From Rotaria macrura (taxonomy: Eukaryota; Rotifera; Eurotatoria; Philodinida; Philodinidae): 64,000 bases of DNA. The translations under genes were made by a program, and so were the position numbers. A model generated the notes under the pieces. It was given only the letters and a program-made list of their open reading frames with translations, had not been told where the DNA came from and did not search any database. The stretch spans positions 1-64,000 of the forward strand of contig OENT01000392.1 in assembly GCA_900239685.1 (NCBI GenBank), written 5' to 3'. The stretch's first letter is position 1. Each line of letters opens with the position of its first letter. This document shows, piece by piece, positions 49,000 through 62,700 of the stretch.

Positions 49000-51900
49000 G
49001 TAAATGGTAAATGTTTACCTTGTATGACAATCTTGATATAGATTGAGAATAGAACGAATCTGTTTTTAATTTGTTGCTTTGTTGGTCAATAATTAGATCA
49101 TCATTGAGTCCTACATGTCAACTCGGTGAGTATAAAAAATAAAATACACATCATATGGAAACGGTTATTTTTGTCCTCAAAAATGGATTCAATTCCAATA
49201 TAAACAAGAAAACTTGATTATCGAGTTTATTCTTGTATTCTGAATGGATTAGTTTTATCTATACAGAACGTTACTCATAAGTATTTTTAGTCTAGTTTTG
49301 CGCAGACATTCTAATATGATAGTAGATTTAATATAAATGATGAAAGCAGTTCAAGAAATTAATATCGAACTAGTTTTAATTTAAGTATTGTTTCTTATAA
49401 CTACTAGTTCGGATCTGATAATTATTCTTATCTTAGGATAAAACTATGTGAATAACACGTCTATCACATTAACTATTAGACATTTCAAATATAAAAAAGA
49501 TTAGTTCTGCTCAATTCTTAATATAGTGTTATCATCTTTCAATTGAAAAACACTGCTTATTTTTTTCACTTAGCCATGCATCTTTATTCTCAAAATATAC
49601 ATACTGAGTAAAACAGCAACGTTTGTGACATCAAAAGAACATCCTTTTCGTGTATAATCATCGACTGAGTTAACTATCTTACCTGATGGATGCATTTGAT
49701 TTTCATCTATGATTTGTATTTGTTGGATCGTTGTTGATGTACAACAGAATCTTCTTGATGATGTTCAAAGTTTTGAAAAAATCCTTTTTTCTATTATCAT
49801 TGAATATTGGTAAGAGTCTATATAAAGTGAAAACTACCATTGAATTTGAATTCTGTCAAATTTTATCTGAATGAAAATGAATAGACTATCATTTTGTTGA
49901 AATGACATTGTCAAATGATGAAGAAAATCGTACATTCGAATAAGATTAACGAACAACGAATGATTTTCTTCATGTCTTACATCTCTATTTTCTTCTAAAG
50001 TTAGCATAAGTTTTGAAATAAAAAACTAGAAATTCATCAAAATATTGGTACTGACAAAAAGAAATCGTTGGGTGCTTCGAAATTCATATTCATGATGTAT
50101 ATTTAAGAATTTCATTGATTTGATATAATTTCGCAATTACAAAAAAAAGCATTTCCCTCACAGAAGTTAACGAATAAAGAAAAATTATAAATTTACTTTA
50201 AATGAAAATGCTAAACAATCAGTTCAGCTCTGTGTTCAATAAAAATTGAAAATCTAGTGCCGTAGCTGTCCCATTAACTGAACAAGTTCATAAATGTCAT
50301 TAATTGTAGAAATATAGTCTATTTACATCTTAAAATATTCACCAGTTATTTCAATCGATAATTATTAATGAACGAGTTCAAATAGCAACATCGAATATAG
50401 TTATGATCGTGATTCGGTCGTTTTTCTAGAAATTTAGAATACTTAGTAAGTTTCAATTGTATGTCATGTCATCAAGTTTCACACTAAATTCACGGTAATA
50501 AGTAACTATCAGCACATTGGAAATAAATTATTTTTCTATGCATAAGTCTTTCTCAATTCGTCGAAAATTTGTGATGACATTTCTATTGCGAAAAATATGC
50601 CTGATACAAATGGGAGTAGGTTTCAATCTTGAGAAAAAAACAATTCTTTTCTTCTCGATCGAATTTCCTACATTTTACTTGTAAAACGCAGGTACAACAC
50701 AAATTATAAAATCCAGCGCATTACTTCATGTTCATGAATTTGGTGGGATATAGTTTTACGGCCGAAAGATAGAACTATCTTCTTATAAAGAGAAAGCATT
50801 AGAAAAGCTGAATGATCTATTTACAAAAACGATAAGTAACCCACAGACATGAACTTCCAAAAAACTCTTCACAAGTCTAAAATTTTGTTTGGTATTTTGA
50901 TCAGAGGTCTCAGTGTACTTTTGGTCTATCAATCGATAATTAGTGTTAGACAAGATGAATTGAAATACTTTTTCGATCAGATTCTAGTAGATAGCTTTTG
51001 TGCTTCTTCTTTGAATGAGCTATATTTTTCACAAATAAGCTGAACATAATGTTTCATGAAATCTTTGATAGATGTCGCTAAATATCTGCACAAGATATTC
51101 AAACAATATGTAGCTGCAATAATCTCATCGAAAAAAACTGTTTAAATTTATTTTGTCTCCAAATAATTATCGAAAGACTATCGGCCCATTGAGATCTCTG
51201 ATTCTGATACAACACTTGAGAAATCAAAGTTACAATGAACATTTGCGTATCAAGCTACTACTGGTACTATACTTTAGTTGTTAAAAATCCTCTCATTTCT
51301 GACATACAATAAAAGAGTCGTGTCAAACTCTTTTTACATAAAAACGATTGAATTTTGACGCGCAACTATCATTTATTTTCGTAATCAATAAAACCAACAG
51401 GGTCGATTAAAGCATAGAATTTGGAAAAACTTATATAAAAATTTTCAATGACTAAGATCGATTGTTTTATTATCCGAAAATTTGAGCGCTCCATTTCAAT
51501 CATGCTAGGGTTGACCGTTAGCTTTAGTATTTTTCTTTGCTCATCATCAGTTAAAAATACCGTCGAAATCCTACAAATGCAAAGAAATATTCATAAAAAT
51601 ATTGTTATCGCCATAATAGCACATGTAAACCGAACAGCTTTGAAAACAAAGAAAAAAGATTATGATTCATAGCATTTTTTTCCACCTAACTAGTACTTTT
51701 GTTTAAATAAGCAACATGCTTCTCAAAATTTGAAACGAAGAAAACACAAAACAATCATCCATCCTATCCTATAACTCAAATACGGTCAAATATGCAATCA
51801 TCAAATGTACACACAAAATCCCATTAAACTCAATCATGTCATCAATATAGTTTTCTTACATGTGTTTTATCAATGTAGATTTACCTGTATGTTGTGCTAT

Positions 51901-54900
51901 TGTTTTTCTAAATTTTAACTGATTGTTGATAGCATTAATCAACAAAAATAACTTAATTGATCAATGCATTGTAGCGTAACGAAAAGAAAATAAAATCATT
52001 ATTCAAGGTTGCAAGGAAAGATTATTTATTTACGCATGTAAATCATCCAAAATTGTAAATAATCATTCAAATTCTTGATTCTACATTTTCATATGTTTTC
52101 GTATATCATGGTACAGTGTTCTATGAATGATTATTACTGTTGTAATATATCTAAATAATATTTGAGATCACATGATTTCATAAAGAGAATTACGCGAACA
52201 TAAATCTAATACATGATTGAAAATAAATTTAACATCAACTAATTGTTATATAATTGGAAGTATACTTATATCATAATTATAATTTTCGTTGTAAGCAATC
52301 GTTCAATTAGTATAGCCCTTGGCACTGGAGACTTACTACATACAAGCAATGACGATATCAAATAAATTTTAAAATGCTTCATATTTCGTAGAAGTTCTTG
52401 TTTTCTTCAATGATTTATAGTTTAAAACTATTTTTATCAACGTTGGACATAGATCGACGAAAGATTGAATTTTCTGAGTACTGATCAATATAATAGAAGG
52501 TGACATAGATACAATTGTTCTTTTTATCTATAGGAAAGCATTATTTTTTTTTCATAGATTCATACCAAGGTGAAAATAATGATTGACTGATCGTTTGTAT
52601 TATTAACAGAATAGGTATGGTAAGGATTAATATCATTTGCTTGCTATTTTGATAGTATTAGAGCTGATCATTCAAATTTATGCATATATGTTTTCTTTTT
52701 GTATTATATATTTAATACGTAATTTGTTTTTTTTTTTTTTATAAAACTAACATAAACATCAACGTAAGAAACAACTGACTGAATGATCATAATTGATTAT
52801 TTTAGTAACTAATTTACTAGAATCTACTTGTTTCTTTCAATAGTATAGACAATCGATTTGAATACAAGAAAAGATTACATAGTACACTTATTAGAATTGA
52901 AATTGGTAAAAATATTGTTTAGTCTGAGTTTTACATTAATCATCGCGTTTGAACAAGAGAGATAAAATAAACTTTTACGACGAATAACATTACTCGCAGC
53001 TCAACTCAGAAAAAAGAGCGTACGACGATCTACTAATATTATTTCTCTAAAGAACTAAAAATCGACATAATGAACTTGAGCATTTATCAAATTACACAAC
53101 GAAATATTAAATTTCAGACGCTACACAGTTAAATTCTATTAAAATTTCTTAGATCGGAATAATTTTTCAGTCAAATATATCAGCACATTCCAAATTTGTT
53201 ATTACAACGACATTGATGCAACAATTCAATACTAGACAAAATTGATTGTTTTCTCTCAGAAACTGCTGTGCATTTGTTTAGTCTGTTCATTTATATATTA
53301 AAACACAGAACGAATTTTAAGCTTTACACGCAGTAGTGAACAAAAATCTTGGTCCTAGAAGTGTCTCAGCTATTTTGAATATCAAAAGCCTGATATTTTT
53401 TATGCAATTAATTCATCAAGTGTGTAGATCAGAGACATAATTCTACTTCAATTTTTCATCATCTCTTACTAGATACGTTATTGATATTTAAATGAAACGG
53501 AAAATCCAATCAATAGTGATTTTTTATCTGAAAGATAAAGATATTTGTTCGAATACTAAAATCTCGGAATGCTTCGGAATCGTTTGTAACATCAACATGA
53601 TAGTCATATTTGTTACGTTTTCCATCAGGACACTTTGTTAATCAAATTTTCAAAAATACATTTTCAATTGCAGAGATATCTATGTTAAGAGTTTGAGCTT
53701 CATTTTGTTGAATTGCATAGACATCAGATGATTTTTCTTTATCCGTGCGCGCTCAATATACAATCTTCACATTGCCAGAGAGAAATATGATGAACTTCAA
53801 TGAAATTAGATACATGGATAGTGGAGATACACTACTACATAATGAGGCATAAGCAGCAGCCCAAGAATATTCAGTTTTCCAGAGATATAACGTTCATCCA
53901 TCCTAAATATCTTGCTACTTAACCAATCAACGTAAAATTGTGCCTGTGATCTACATACTTTATGAATTAAGTGCAAACAAAGTTTTCAAATAGAGTTTTT
54001 TTTTGTCGGCATCTAGTTAAACAGGATTCACATCTACTCAATCGTGAGAAGAAAAATATGATGAAAATATTCAAGTAATCATTGAGCTGAAATGAAAACT
54101 ATGCTACGAAATTTTTAAAAAAATTTTACAACTTGAATCATTTTATAAAAACAGTTTCGAAAAAAATTAATGTGAAAACAACGAGTAAGCCCTTCTCTAG
54201 ACATTAGTTCTTTGTCTCTGTTGAAATAACCTATATTTTCCAACTGTTCAATTTAACAGTTGCATTGCTTGTTCAAAACACATTCGGAAATACCGATAGA
54301 TGTCAGTTTCGGGACCTTTTTACCATTAAGAACAATTCTCTAGGAATCTTGTAAATGTCATGGAATGAAAGAGCATCGAACAAGTTTTCAGTAATTATGC
54401 CACTGAGATTTGATATGTATCATACATCTGGAGCGGCCTTTTTTTCAGAATTCTTTGAACAATGAATCAACAAAACACACATACAGGCTTTAGTTTACCT
54501 ACACATAAATCTAACGTTTCTTTTTCCTTCATTCGAACGTTTGAATTAATTACGATCGAATCCGAAAATTTACCATATTGTGACTCCAAGTTTTTCAAAG
54601 ATATCTTGTGTTTCTTCTTATCTTGAAACGACTCTACGTTTGTTTATGTTGAACTAGTTTCTTTATCAGTACTGTAAATCATTCACATAAATGAACCTTC
54701 TCTTTACAAACTTTGAGTGAATAAATTAAAACAATAGTAGTTATCTTTCAAAAAGAGAGAAGAATTCTCTTTTAGTGAGTAACTTTGCGGTGATAATTAT
54801 CATAGTAAATGTTTTCAAAATTGTGTACACTCGATAAATATGCTCTTTTTTAAATATCTGACAATTACGTAAAGTATTCACAACTTATGTCAATTTTTGC

Positions 54901-57900
54901 GAGAATGAAAAAAGAATATCTGACAGTGGAAAGGAAGCTTCCTTTTAGAACTAAATAAGTCTGTTGAATTAATCTCAACGATTATCTTTCGAAAAACATC
55001 ACCATGTAATATCTCACACACATCCTACTTTACGACTTCAATTTGATCAACAATTAAAAATGTATTGCATACTATGTAGCAGCATTACATTTAATAAATG
55101 AACTTTCTTTAAGAGAACCAACGAATTCTACGAAATAGCTGATCTCGAAAAATATTATTTCTCCTCGTTGAAAGCTTTATTAAGAAGGAGATATTCTTTT
55201 TTTGTATTTCGATCGAAAGAATAAATAAATGGCATGTATCTATGAATAAAGCAAATAACTAATAAACGAACGTGAGAATTAAATCTTCTACTTAATTACC
55301 AACGACTTATTTTTATATGTTGAACTTTCGAAAGAAATTTCGTTCTCAGATGTAATTGATAACAATGCGAACTTCTTTTATGTCATTTTTATTTTTCTTT
55401 GATATCAGAATAGTAAAAGTTCGGATATGTCTATGAACATTGAAAGTATCCGGATTTTTCTTATTTACATTTTCTTCTACAATTACAAACGTTTTCAAAA
55501 TATGATTTTAAAATTTAAAAGAAAAACTAATTTAACAATTCGAAAGTGAACTTTTGAACTTATGTATTTCAATAGAAATTTTATGTAGATGAAAGAAACC
55601 TCTCAATAGATGAATCGCTTTTTGAATCATAACCATGTGTTTCATACAGAGTCTTATGAATTATAAGTATTCTCTAGGGAAAAACGTGTTCGGATACTAA
55701 GGTTTTCGATTGATAAGATACTTCATTTGTATAGTTTTTTTTTTCATTCAAGACTTGTCTCTACTGATGACAAGATTCTCAAGAAAACCGTTTGTATTCG
55801 AATTTCTACTCGAAAAATGAAATAAAAATGAGAGAAGTCTATTATTGTTAAGGATGGCGTTTTTCTTATGAATTCCTATTTGCTCGTATTCTTTCTCGTT
55901 CTAATCTTTGTGTTTCTTTTCATCTAACTACTCTCCAAATTCGTTTCTGTTTTCTCTGAGTGAAAGAAACATTTATATTGACCTTGTATTGCGTCAGTTG
56001 GACACTGCGTCATATGTTGATCAATATGCATATATTCTAGTAGATAAGTTTTGTTTCTATGTGTATTATTATGTGATAGATGTTGTCATTCTTCCTTGTT
56101 ACATCTTTGGCTATACTTAAAATAAACTTCGAACTCACATTCAGTATGAAAAATTTCAATGATGAAAACTTTGAACTATTTTATAATGTCTATTTGTACG
56201 CATGAGTATCGTTAGAACAGGTCTACTGTTTTTCTTCTTCATCTCTCTTATACATTTATCGATTTCATAGTCATTTTTAAAGACAGAAGACCCACAACTC
56301 TGAATACCTGATTGTATTCAACGTGTCAAATCGAAATTCGAAAATCAATCTGTCTTATGTTCCTTCATGCAGCCAAATAAATTGTTCACGTAGAGAATAT
56401 CATCAACATGTAAATCGATGAATTAAAATTAGAAAACAAATATTTCTATAAAATTTTATCCCTGTTTTTACACTACGAAAAACATATATATATATTTCTC
56501 TACATCAAGATCAATTTTCACAATGTTAGCATATTTATATCAAGATGTACGAATGCAAAGATTGATACAAAAAGAACATGAGAACAAAAATTTGCTGACT
56601 ATTCTCTCTTATGAACATTACTTTCATGAATGTATAATTTATTGTTCATTCTATAGAAGAATGGAATAAAAAAACGAGAAATAATTTTATCTAAACTATT
56701 ATGCATAACAAAGAATGATATGAATAGATTTATTCTTGATATATGATATCAATAATAAAAATATTTCACTTCATCAATCAATATTCAATAGAGCAATTCG
56801 ATGTTCAACAACTATAGTTTCTTTTACTTAACTCGACTGAATTATTTGTAGTCAGAATTGAATTGATTGTTCACGAATGATTTCACTTTTGTTCATGTTT
56901 ATCGAAGAAAATTATTCATCGATTATAATATCGATAATCAATTGTATCATATGTATTGTTAACAATTGAACAATCATTATATCAAGATTTTAAATTCCAT
57001 TCATGAATATCGGATTCTATTCACTGGCCTTTTCTTTTTATTTTTCTCTTAACATTTCACAAGAAAAAATAAATCATCAAGTGTCAAATTTTCTTTCGTC
57101 TAATCTTTCTTTTACTTATTCTTATTAGCAAACATTGTATTGAGCAAGTAAATAGAAACCAAACTAATGATGTCAAACGAAATGGTATCTATACATGTAT
57201 ATATGGATTAGAAAGACAAGGAGGAGTCAAACTTTCTCAACATATGATTAAGTCACTTGAATAACAGATTAGAGAATTAACATCCGAATATTCTTCTTGT
57301 TTCTTTCTTTTTTTTTTCTTTCGTTATTAAAATATTGTTTATGTTTCCGTATTGACATAAGCGACCAGTACACACGAGAACAACGAGAAGTATCAATGTA
57401 ATATGCCTAGAGGCTTAAAAAGAAGAAATAATAATAATAATAATCAATCATCTTCATTCATGATTACTAACAGTCGTCAATTCTCTCTATCTAAACTCTT
57501 CAAACCAATTACAGCAGCCTGAAGCTGTATGTTCAAATGCAATTTGATTACAGCCATACATACATATCGTCACGTTCTCTCTGTCTCGCATCATCATCTT
57601 CATTTTATTTCTTTTCTCTTGGCTTTTTTTTTTGGAAGATCATCGACCATTGAATAGGCCCGTAATTGGTGAGACGTTGAGCTCATGAGTATGGACAGGC
57701 AAACAACACATACATGCATGTGTGTGTGTGCGTCCGGGCTTTATGATTATTCTATTATTCTTGTTCTTCATTGAAGAAGAAGAAGCTAAAAAAAACTAGA
57801 GAACTGTAATTTCTTTGTCGATGCTAAATAAGTCGCTTCCGCTGCTATCCGTCTTCGATGCTTACTTCCGTTCAACTCGTCTTCTTCATCTTCTCTTCTT

Positions 57901-58900
57901 CTTTCTTAACAAACGAATTGTAGTTCTTTTTCTTTCTTTGTTATTCAATAAAAACTTCATCTGTAAAAGTTCAATATTAATTGATGAGATATGTCTTAAA
58001 ACCCGAACGAATATATGATTGCGCAGATTTCTCAAGAAGAAGAAAAAGAAAAAAATACGATTAATAAAACGGATAAATTTGAATCGATTTTATTGTAAAG
58101 AAAAGAAAGAAGTTTCTATTCATCGAATGAATAATTTGTTAAGTTCTTTATTCTCCTTTTATATTTAGGTAATCGAAACAAGCTAACAATCAATAGATGC
58201 ATTCGATTATTGCTCTCGATTCTATTTTTCTTATGCACTTATTCAAAAGTACGGTTGATGTAAACCTTCATTATATGAAATGCTCTGAATTGTTCTTTCT
58301 TTTTTTCTCTTTCTTTTTTACTTATTCAAAGACCAATAGACACATATTGTAATCGTTTTGTTGTTGGGTATTGCCACTTTTTTCTCCTCGGAACAAGCAA
58401 CAACAGAGAATAGAATAAAAGAAAAAGAAAAGAATAAGCAGAAAAGAAGCGCCATGAATGGCCAATGACGATTTTTAATTTTCTCTTTTTTTTTTCTTCT
58501 TCTCTTGTTCGTTTGTATTCTTCAATTTCCATTGGAGGGAAAAAATAGTTCGTAGATGTTGTTATTATTCTTATTGTGTTATTATTATTATTGCTTGCTC
58601 ATTCTCTCTTCCACTTGGTTTGTCTCTATTTGAATAACACTTTTTAAGCGTTGACGAGAAAGACAAGAAAAAGGTCCCCTCTTCTGCTATTAGTGTGCAC
58701 AGCACATAGTTCAAGTCATTATGTTTCGCTTTGTATATACATAGAGAGAGAGAGAGAGAGAGAGCGAGCGAGGGAAAGAGAGAGAGAAAGAAACACAAAA
58801 AGACAGAGAAAACAAGTTTTTTCTTCTCTGATCGTATAATATAATAGTTTCTTTTTTATTCACATGCATTTATTGTATGTGAGATAAGCAATAAAGATTT
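49000..58900. other. Ten-kilobase gene desert upstream of the Sox gene
   Basis: No coding frame with family resemblance or splice support was found on either strand. Short frames at 50849, 51448, 55908 and 57815 lack any. Most of the stretch is very AT-rich. A less AT-rich block at about 57480-57780, with several short palindromes and an (AAT)n run just before it (57428-57444), stands out. Flanking a single-copy developmental regulator, the desert probably contains enhancers, but no site can be named. Confidence 0.45.
58743..58794. repeat. (AG)n simple repeat upstream of the Sox gene
   Basis: A pure AG run at 58743-58764 is followed by GA-rich imperfect repeat to about 58794. It lies about 290 bp before the Sox start and may be in its 5' leader. 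A similar (AG)n tract sits upstream of the AP-2 start. Confidence 0.7.
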
Positions 58901-59051
58901 TTGGACATTTAAGAATGATGTGTAAGTATTGTATAATTGTGTTGAATGAAGAAAAAATAACGCAGAAACGAAACTAGAAACAATATTGTTCTTTTCTTTT
59001 CTCTTCATGTCTTTTTCAGCTAATCTATTTCATTCGCATCCTGCTTTAAAC

Positions 59052-59789
59052 ATGGTAAATAAATCATCGAATTCTAATTCGTCATTAAATGAACATATTA
59101 AACGTCCTATGAATGCATTCATGGTTTGGTCACGTGGACAACGACGTAAAATGGCTCAAGAAAATCCTAAAATGCATAATAGTGAAATAAGTCGTCGTTT
59201 AGGTATTGATTGGAAATTATTAGATGATGAACAAAAACGACCATTTATTGATGAAGCTAAACGTTTACGCTCATTACACATGAAAGAACATCCAGATTAT
59301 AAATATCGTCCTCGACGTAAACCAAAATCTTTAATAAAAAAAGAACAATATCCATTTTCATTTGCATCCTTATCATCAAATAAAGATTCGAATGATTTAT
59401 CGAATTCAACAACAATACAACAACAATTAAATGAATCATTAGCTTTGAATCTTGAAAAATGTCGTTCAATATTATCATCACAAACAACAGCAACATCATC
59501 ACTCTATCCATATACAACAGGAAAATTAGCTGATTTTTCAGCAGCAACATTTGCTTACAATCCACTTGCCTATGCGGCTGCATTATCAAGTCATTATCCT
59601 TATAGTAGTATGCTATCAGCTAGTCTAGCTGCATCTGCTGCTACAACATCACCATCATCAAGTATATCATCAAATAATTCTATTAATGATTATCATTTTG
59701 GTCTTCATCGACCACAAGCATTATTACCAACAAAATTATCATCAGACACAAATAATAATTTTCAAAATAATACTCTTAAGCATTTTTAA
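59052..59789 (+). CDS. SoxB-type HMG-box transcription factor
   Basis: Sox proteins bind the DNA minor groove (ATTGTT-like sites) and bend it; SoxB members control neural and early embryonic fates. The 245-residue protein has an HMG box at about 16-88 ([58 protein letters not shown]), then [20 protein letters not shown]. The RPMNAFMVW signature and the KPKSLIKK tail fit group B, closest in feel to Sox14/21 (B2). The C-terminus is Ala/Ser-rich ([20 protein letters not shown]) and ends at KHF. The frame is open to 58986, but a strong acceptor (TCTTTTTCAG at 59010-59019) lies between, so ATG 59052 is the likelier start and a 5' UTR exon probably lies upstream. The coding part is intronless, as is common in SoxB. 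Confidence 0.93.
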   Translation: MVNKSSNSNSSLNEHIKRPMNAFMVWSRGQRRKMAQENPKMHNSEISRRLGIDWKLLDDEQKRPFIDEAKRLRSLHMKEHPDYKYRPRRKPKSLIKKEQYPFSFASLSSNKDSNDLSNSTTIQQQLNESLALNLEKCRSILSSQTTATSSLYPYTTGKLADFSAATFAYNPLAYAAALSSHYPYSSMLSASLAASAATTSPSSSISSNNSINDYHFGLHRPQALLPTKLSSDTNNNFQNNTLKHF

Positions 59790-62700
59790 GTAATCAGTTT
59801 TTTTCCTTCTTCTTTTCTATATACATATATATATATACATATATACTAAAATTAAAGAATGAAATTGAAATATATATATTTCGTCAGTATTCATATAATA
59901 TAGTTTCATTGATATGATACAAATAGCAAAAGATTAAAAAAAATTCAACAATCGAACTAATTAAATACTACGTTGACATGATCGAAATCAATCGATTTTG
60001 ATCTCGGTACTACGTAGAAGAAAAAAACTTATTTAATTCCTGTGATTCTCTTGTCCACGTCTAATATTATGTTAAGAAAATAATGATCAATTCATTTTCC
60101 GACATACACTAGAAGAGTTTATCGACGCTTTATGAGTACACATGACTTGCAGTTGAAAAGTTCATTTCCCTTCTCTCTCTCCCTCATTTGTACTCCAGAT
60201 GACCCGTTTTCTCAGCAATCTAGACACATGATGTGTGTCAATAGACGACCATTGTGTTAGATTGGAAACGATAATTTAAAGAAATATATACATAAGACTT
60301 TTTCTTTTGTTAAATACTAAGAAAAAGTATTATTCTTTTTTTTTTTTCACAATCAATTGTTAAAGAAAAAGACTCGATATCTAGATCATTTCCGATCGGA
60401 ATCAAAGTTTATTATGTTTAGAAATGATTGTTTGTCATCATTTAAGACGAAGAAAGGAAAGATAGAATGATCAAATATTCAAAGAAACATACATATATAT
60501 AAACTCGATGCATGTGCCGACATATACCTATTGGCAAAATAATGTTTTTTAAATATAAACGCATAAGTGATAGAAGTGAGAAGTTTTCTTTTCTTGAGTT
60601 TAATGACTATGTTACATTGATTTTTAACGGAAAAGAGCATAAGCGTAAATACTCATCATATATTCATTTGAACATTTTTATTATTAAACAAATTGTCAAA
60701 CTTTGGAATCCTGTGACAACATATAATTAAGAAGAAGCAAAAAATAGCAACAAGATTAGTCATACACAACCATTTTCTTTTCTAGAAAAAAATAAAACAA
60801 ATATCTAGTTATTCGATTTTCTTCATGATAAAACAACATCGAGATTGACAATAATAGCAATTGTATTCATCAAGAGTGTCTCATAATCATTCACAATAAA
60901 CCTTTTTCTTTTGCTCTAATTGGTCTCATTGAAGAATGCAAGTAAAAGTATGTATATGTAGTTGAATGAAGAAGAAAGGAAAAAGAATACTCCATAAAAA
61001 AAAAGCACAGACAAATAGTTGTGCATAAGCTTAATAGAAGACAAATTGAATTCAATTAGAAAACTGCTGTGACATACTTGGGCCATCATGTTAGTGAACC
61101 CTCTGGCTAACCGACATACATACATAAATTCCTCAAGATCAACAAACGAATCTGCCGCTCGATTACACTCACTTGAACACTTGTCTATCATTCGTCTTTT
61201 TCTTTTAATATTTATATTCTACATATCCATTGCAATGATCAATTTAATGTACTTGATAAGAACAATAATAACAAATGTTCAACTAAATTGAAAAAAAAAA
61301 GAAAAAGGACTAAATCTTTTTTCTTTCTTCGTTGAATTCTTATAAACAATAGAAAAGAATTCTTTACACAAATAAATGAAACAATCGCATTCTGATTGAC
61401 ATAGAATAAACATTATGTTCATTTTCATGAAATAATATCGAATTTTGTTTTTATTGAGACTGAAATGTAATAAATCAATAACAATTTTTAAACATTTACA
61501 TGATGAAATTCATCGGGGTTGAAAGAAGAATATTTCATTCTTTTGTCTTCATCGTAGAACACATGTCAAAACAGAGGGAAAAAAAAGAAACTAAAAACTT
61601 GTCTATCAATAGGAAATAATGACAACGACTATCTCGAGTAACCGATCTAACTGATTTATTTTGTTTTCGGTTCTAGTAGATAAGTTGATAGAGCGAGTTT
61701 TTTTTTTTCGGATGTTGATCACATTAAGCGAGATGAAAATAGTATGGCTTTCGATTGAAAGATCTCTCGGTAGATTAGCTGGCTTATTTCAAGTTTAACT
61801 ATGTGGATCAATTCCATATTTGAATGATTCTTCATCTTGTTTTTCGTAGTTCAATATCTCTCGTAGACTTCGAAATTAGGCAGTACTTTTGATGTTGCTG
61901 TAGGATCAAATGAAAAGTTGATGCGAACGATCATACTCACCAAAGTAGGTGATCATTGTTGTGTTAGAGAGCAAATTGTGTTTGAATTACCAGAAGAATA
62001 AAATATCAACTTCGTTCTGATGCTAAAAGATAAAGAATTTTGTGTAGATTTTATTGACATGTTATTTGTAAAATTAGTGTTTGTTCTTCTCTTGTACTAT
62101 TACAGGTACTGGATACTACAAAAACATGACTTGCTCAACTGCAAAATATGACACACTTTTGAATTCCTATTTTAGCTCGATTAGTTATAGTTCAGAGATT
62201 TCTTCTTGTTACAAAGCGATGTAGAATATTTCAATGTATCTAGTGGTGTGTTTTGATTTTTTTAAAGTTTAATTCTTCGGCTTCATAAACACAAAACATC
62301 AAGAAAATATTTTCCACCAACGGACTTGTACTTTTCGTTGTCAATTTGCACAAAACTTGGTTTTACAAATAACTACTCTTTTAATATCAACAGATGCAAA
62401 ATTGCAAGTTCTAAAAAATGCTCTTGATTATAAGAGTTGCATTCCTTCTTTTAAACAAACAATGAGGCTAAGATCTTTTGCCTAATGTAAAAAAGCATGA
62501 AAAATGTATAGTTGTAGGCGTTGTTTGCCAACAGTGTTTCGGATGGAGAAATGTTATCCACAGATTTGGTATTGAGTCTCAAAAACAGATACTTTACTGT
62601 TCTTTTCAATACTACATTTGAATAGTGTATGTAAAACCTTTGAACAGAGAAAACTAGCACTTTATTTCAGTAAAATGCCGAACTAAGTATGTTCTAGTGG

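Noticed and set aside
58651-58839. Arg/Glu-repeat frame 5' of the Sox gene
   Set aside because: Translation of the (AG)n microsatellite.
58986-59051. Upstream 22-codon extension of the Sox frame
   Set aside because: It crosses a strong polypyrimidine tract and CAG acceptor and has no Sox homology, so ATG 59052 is preferred.
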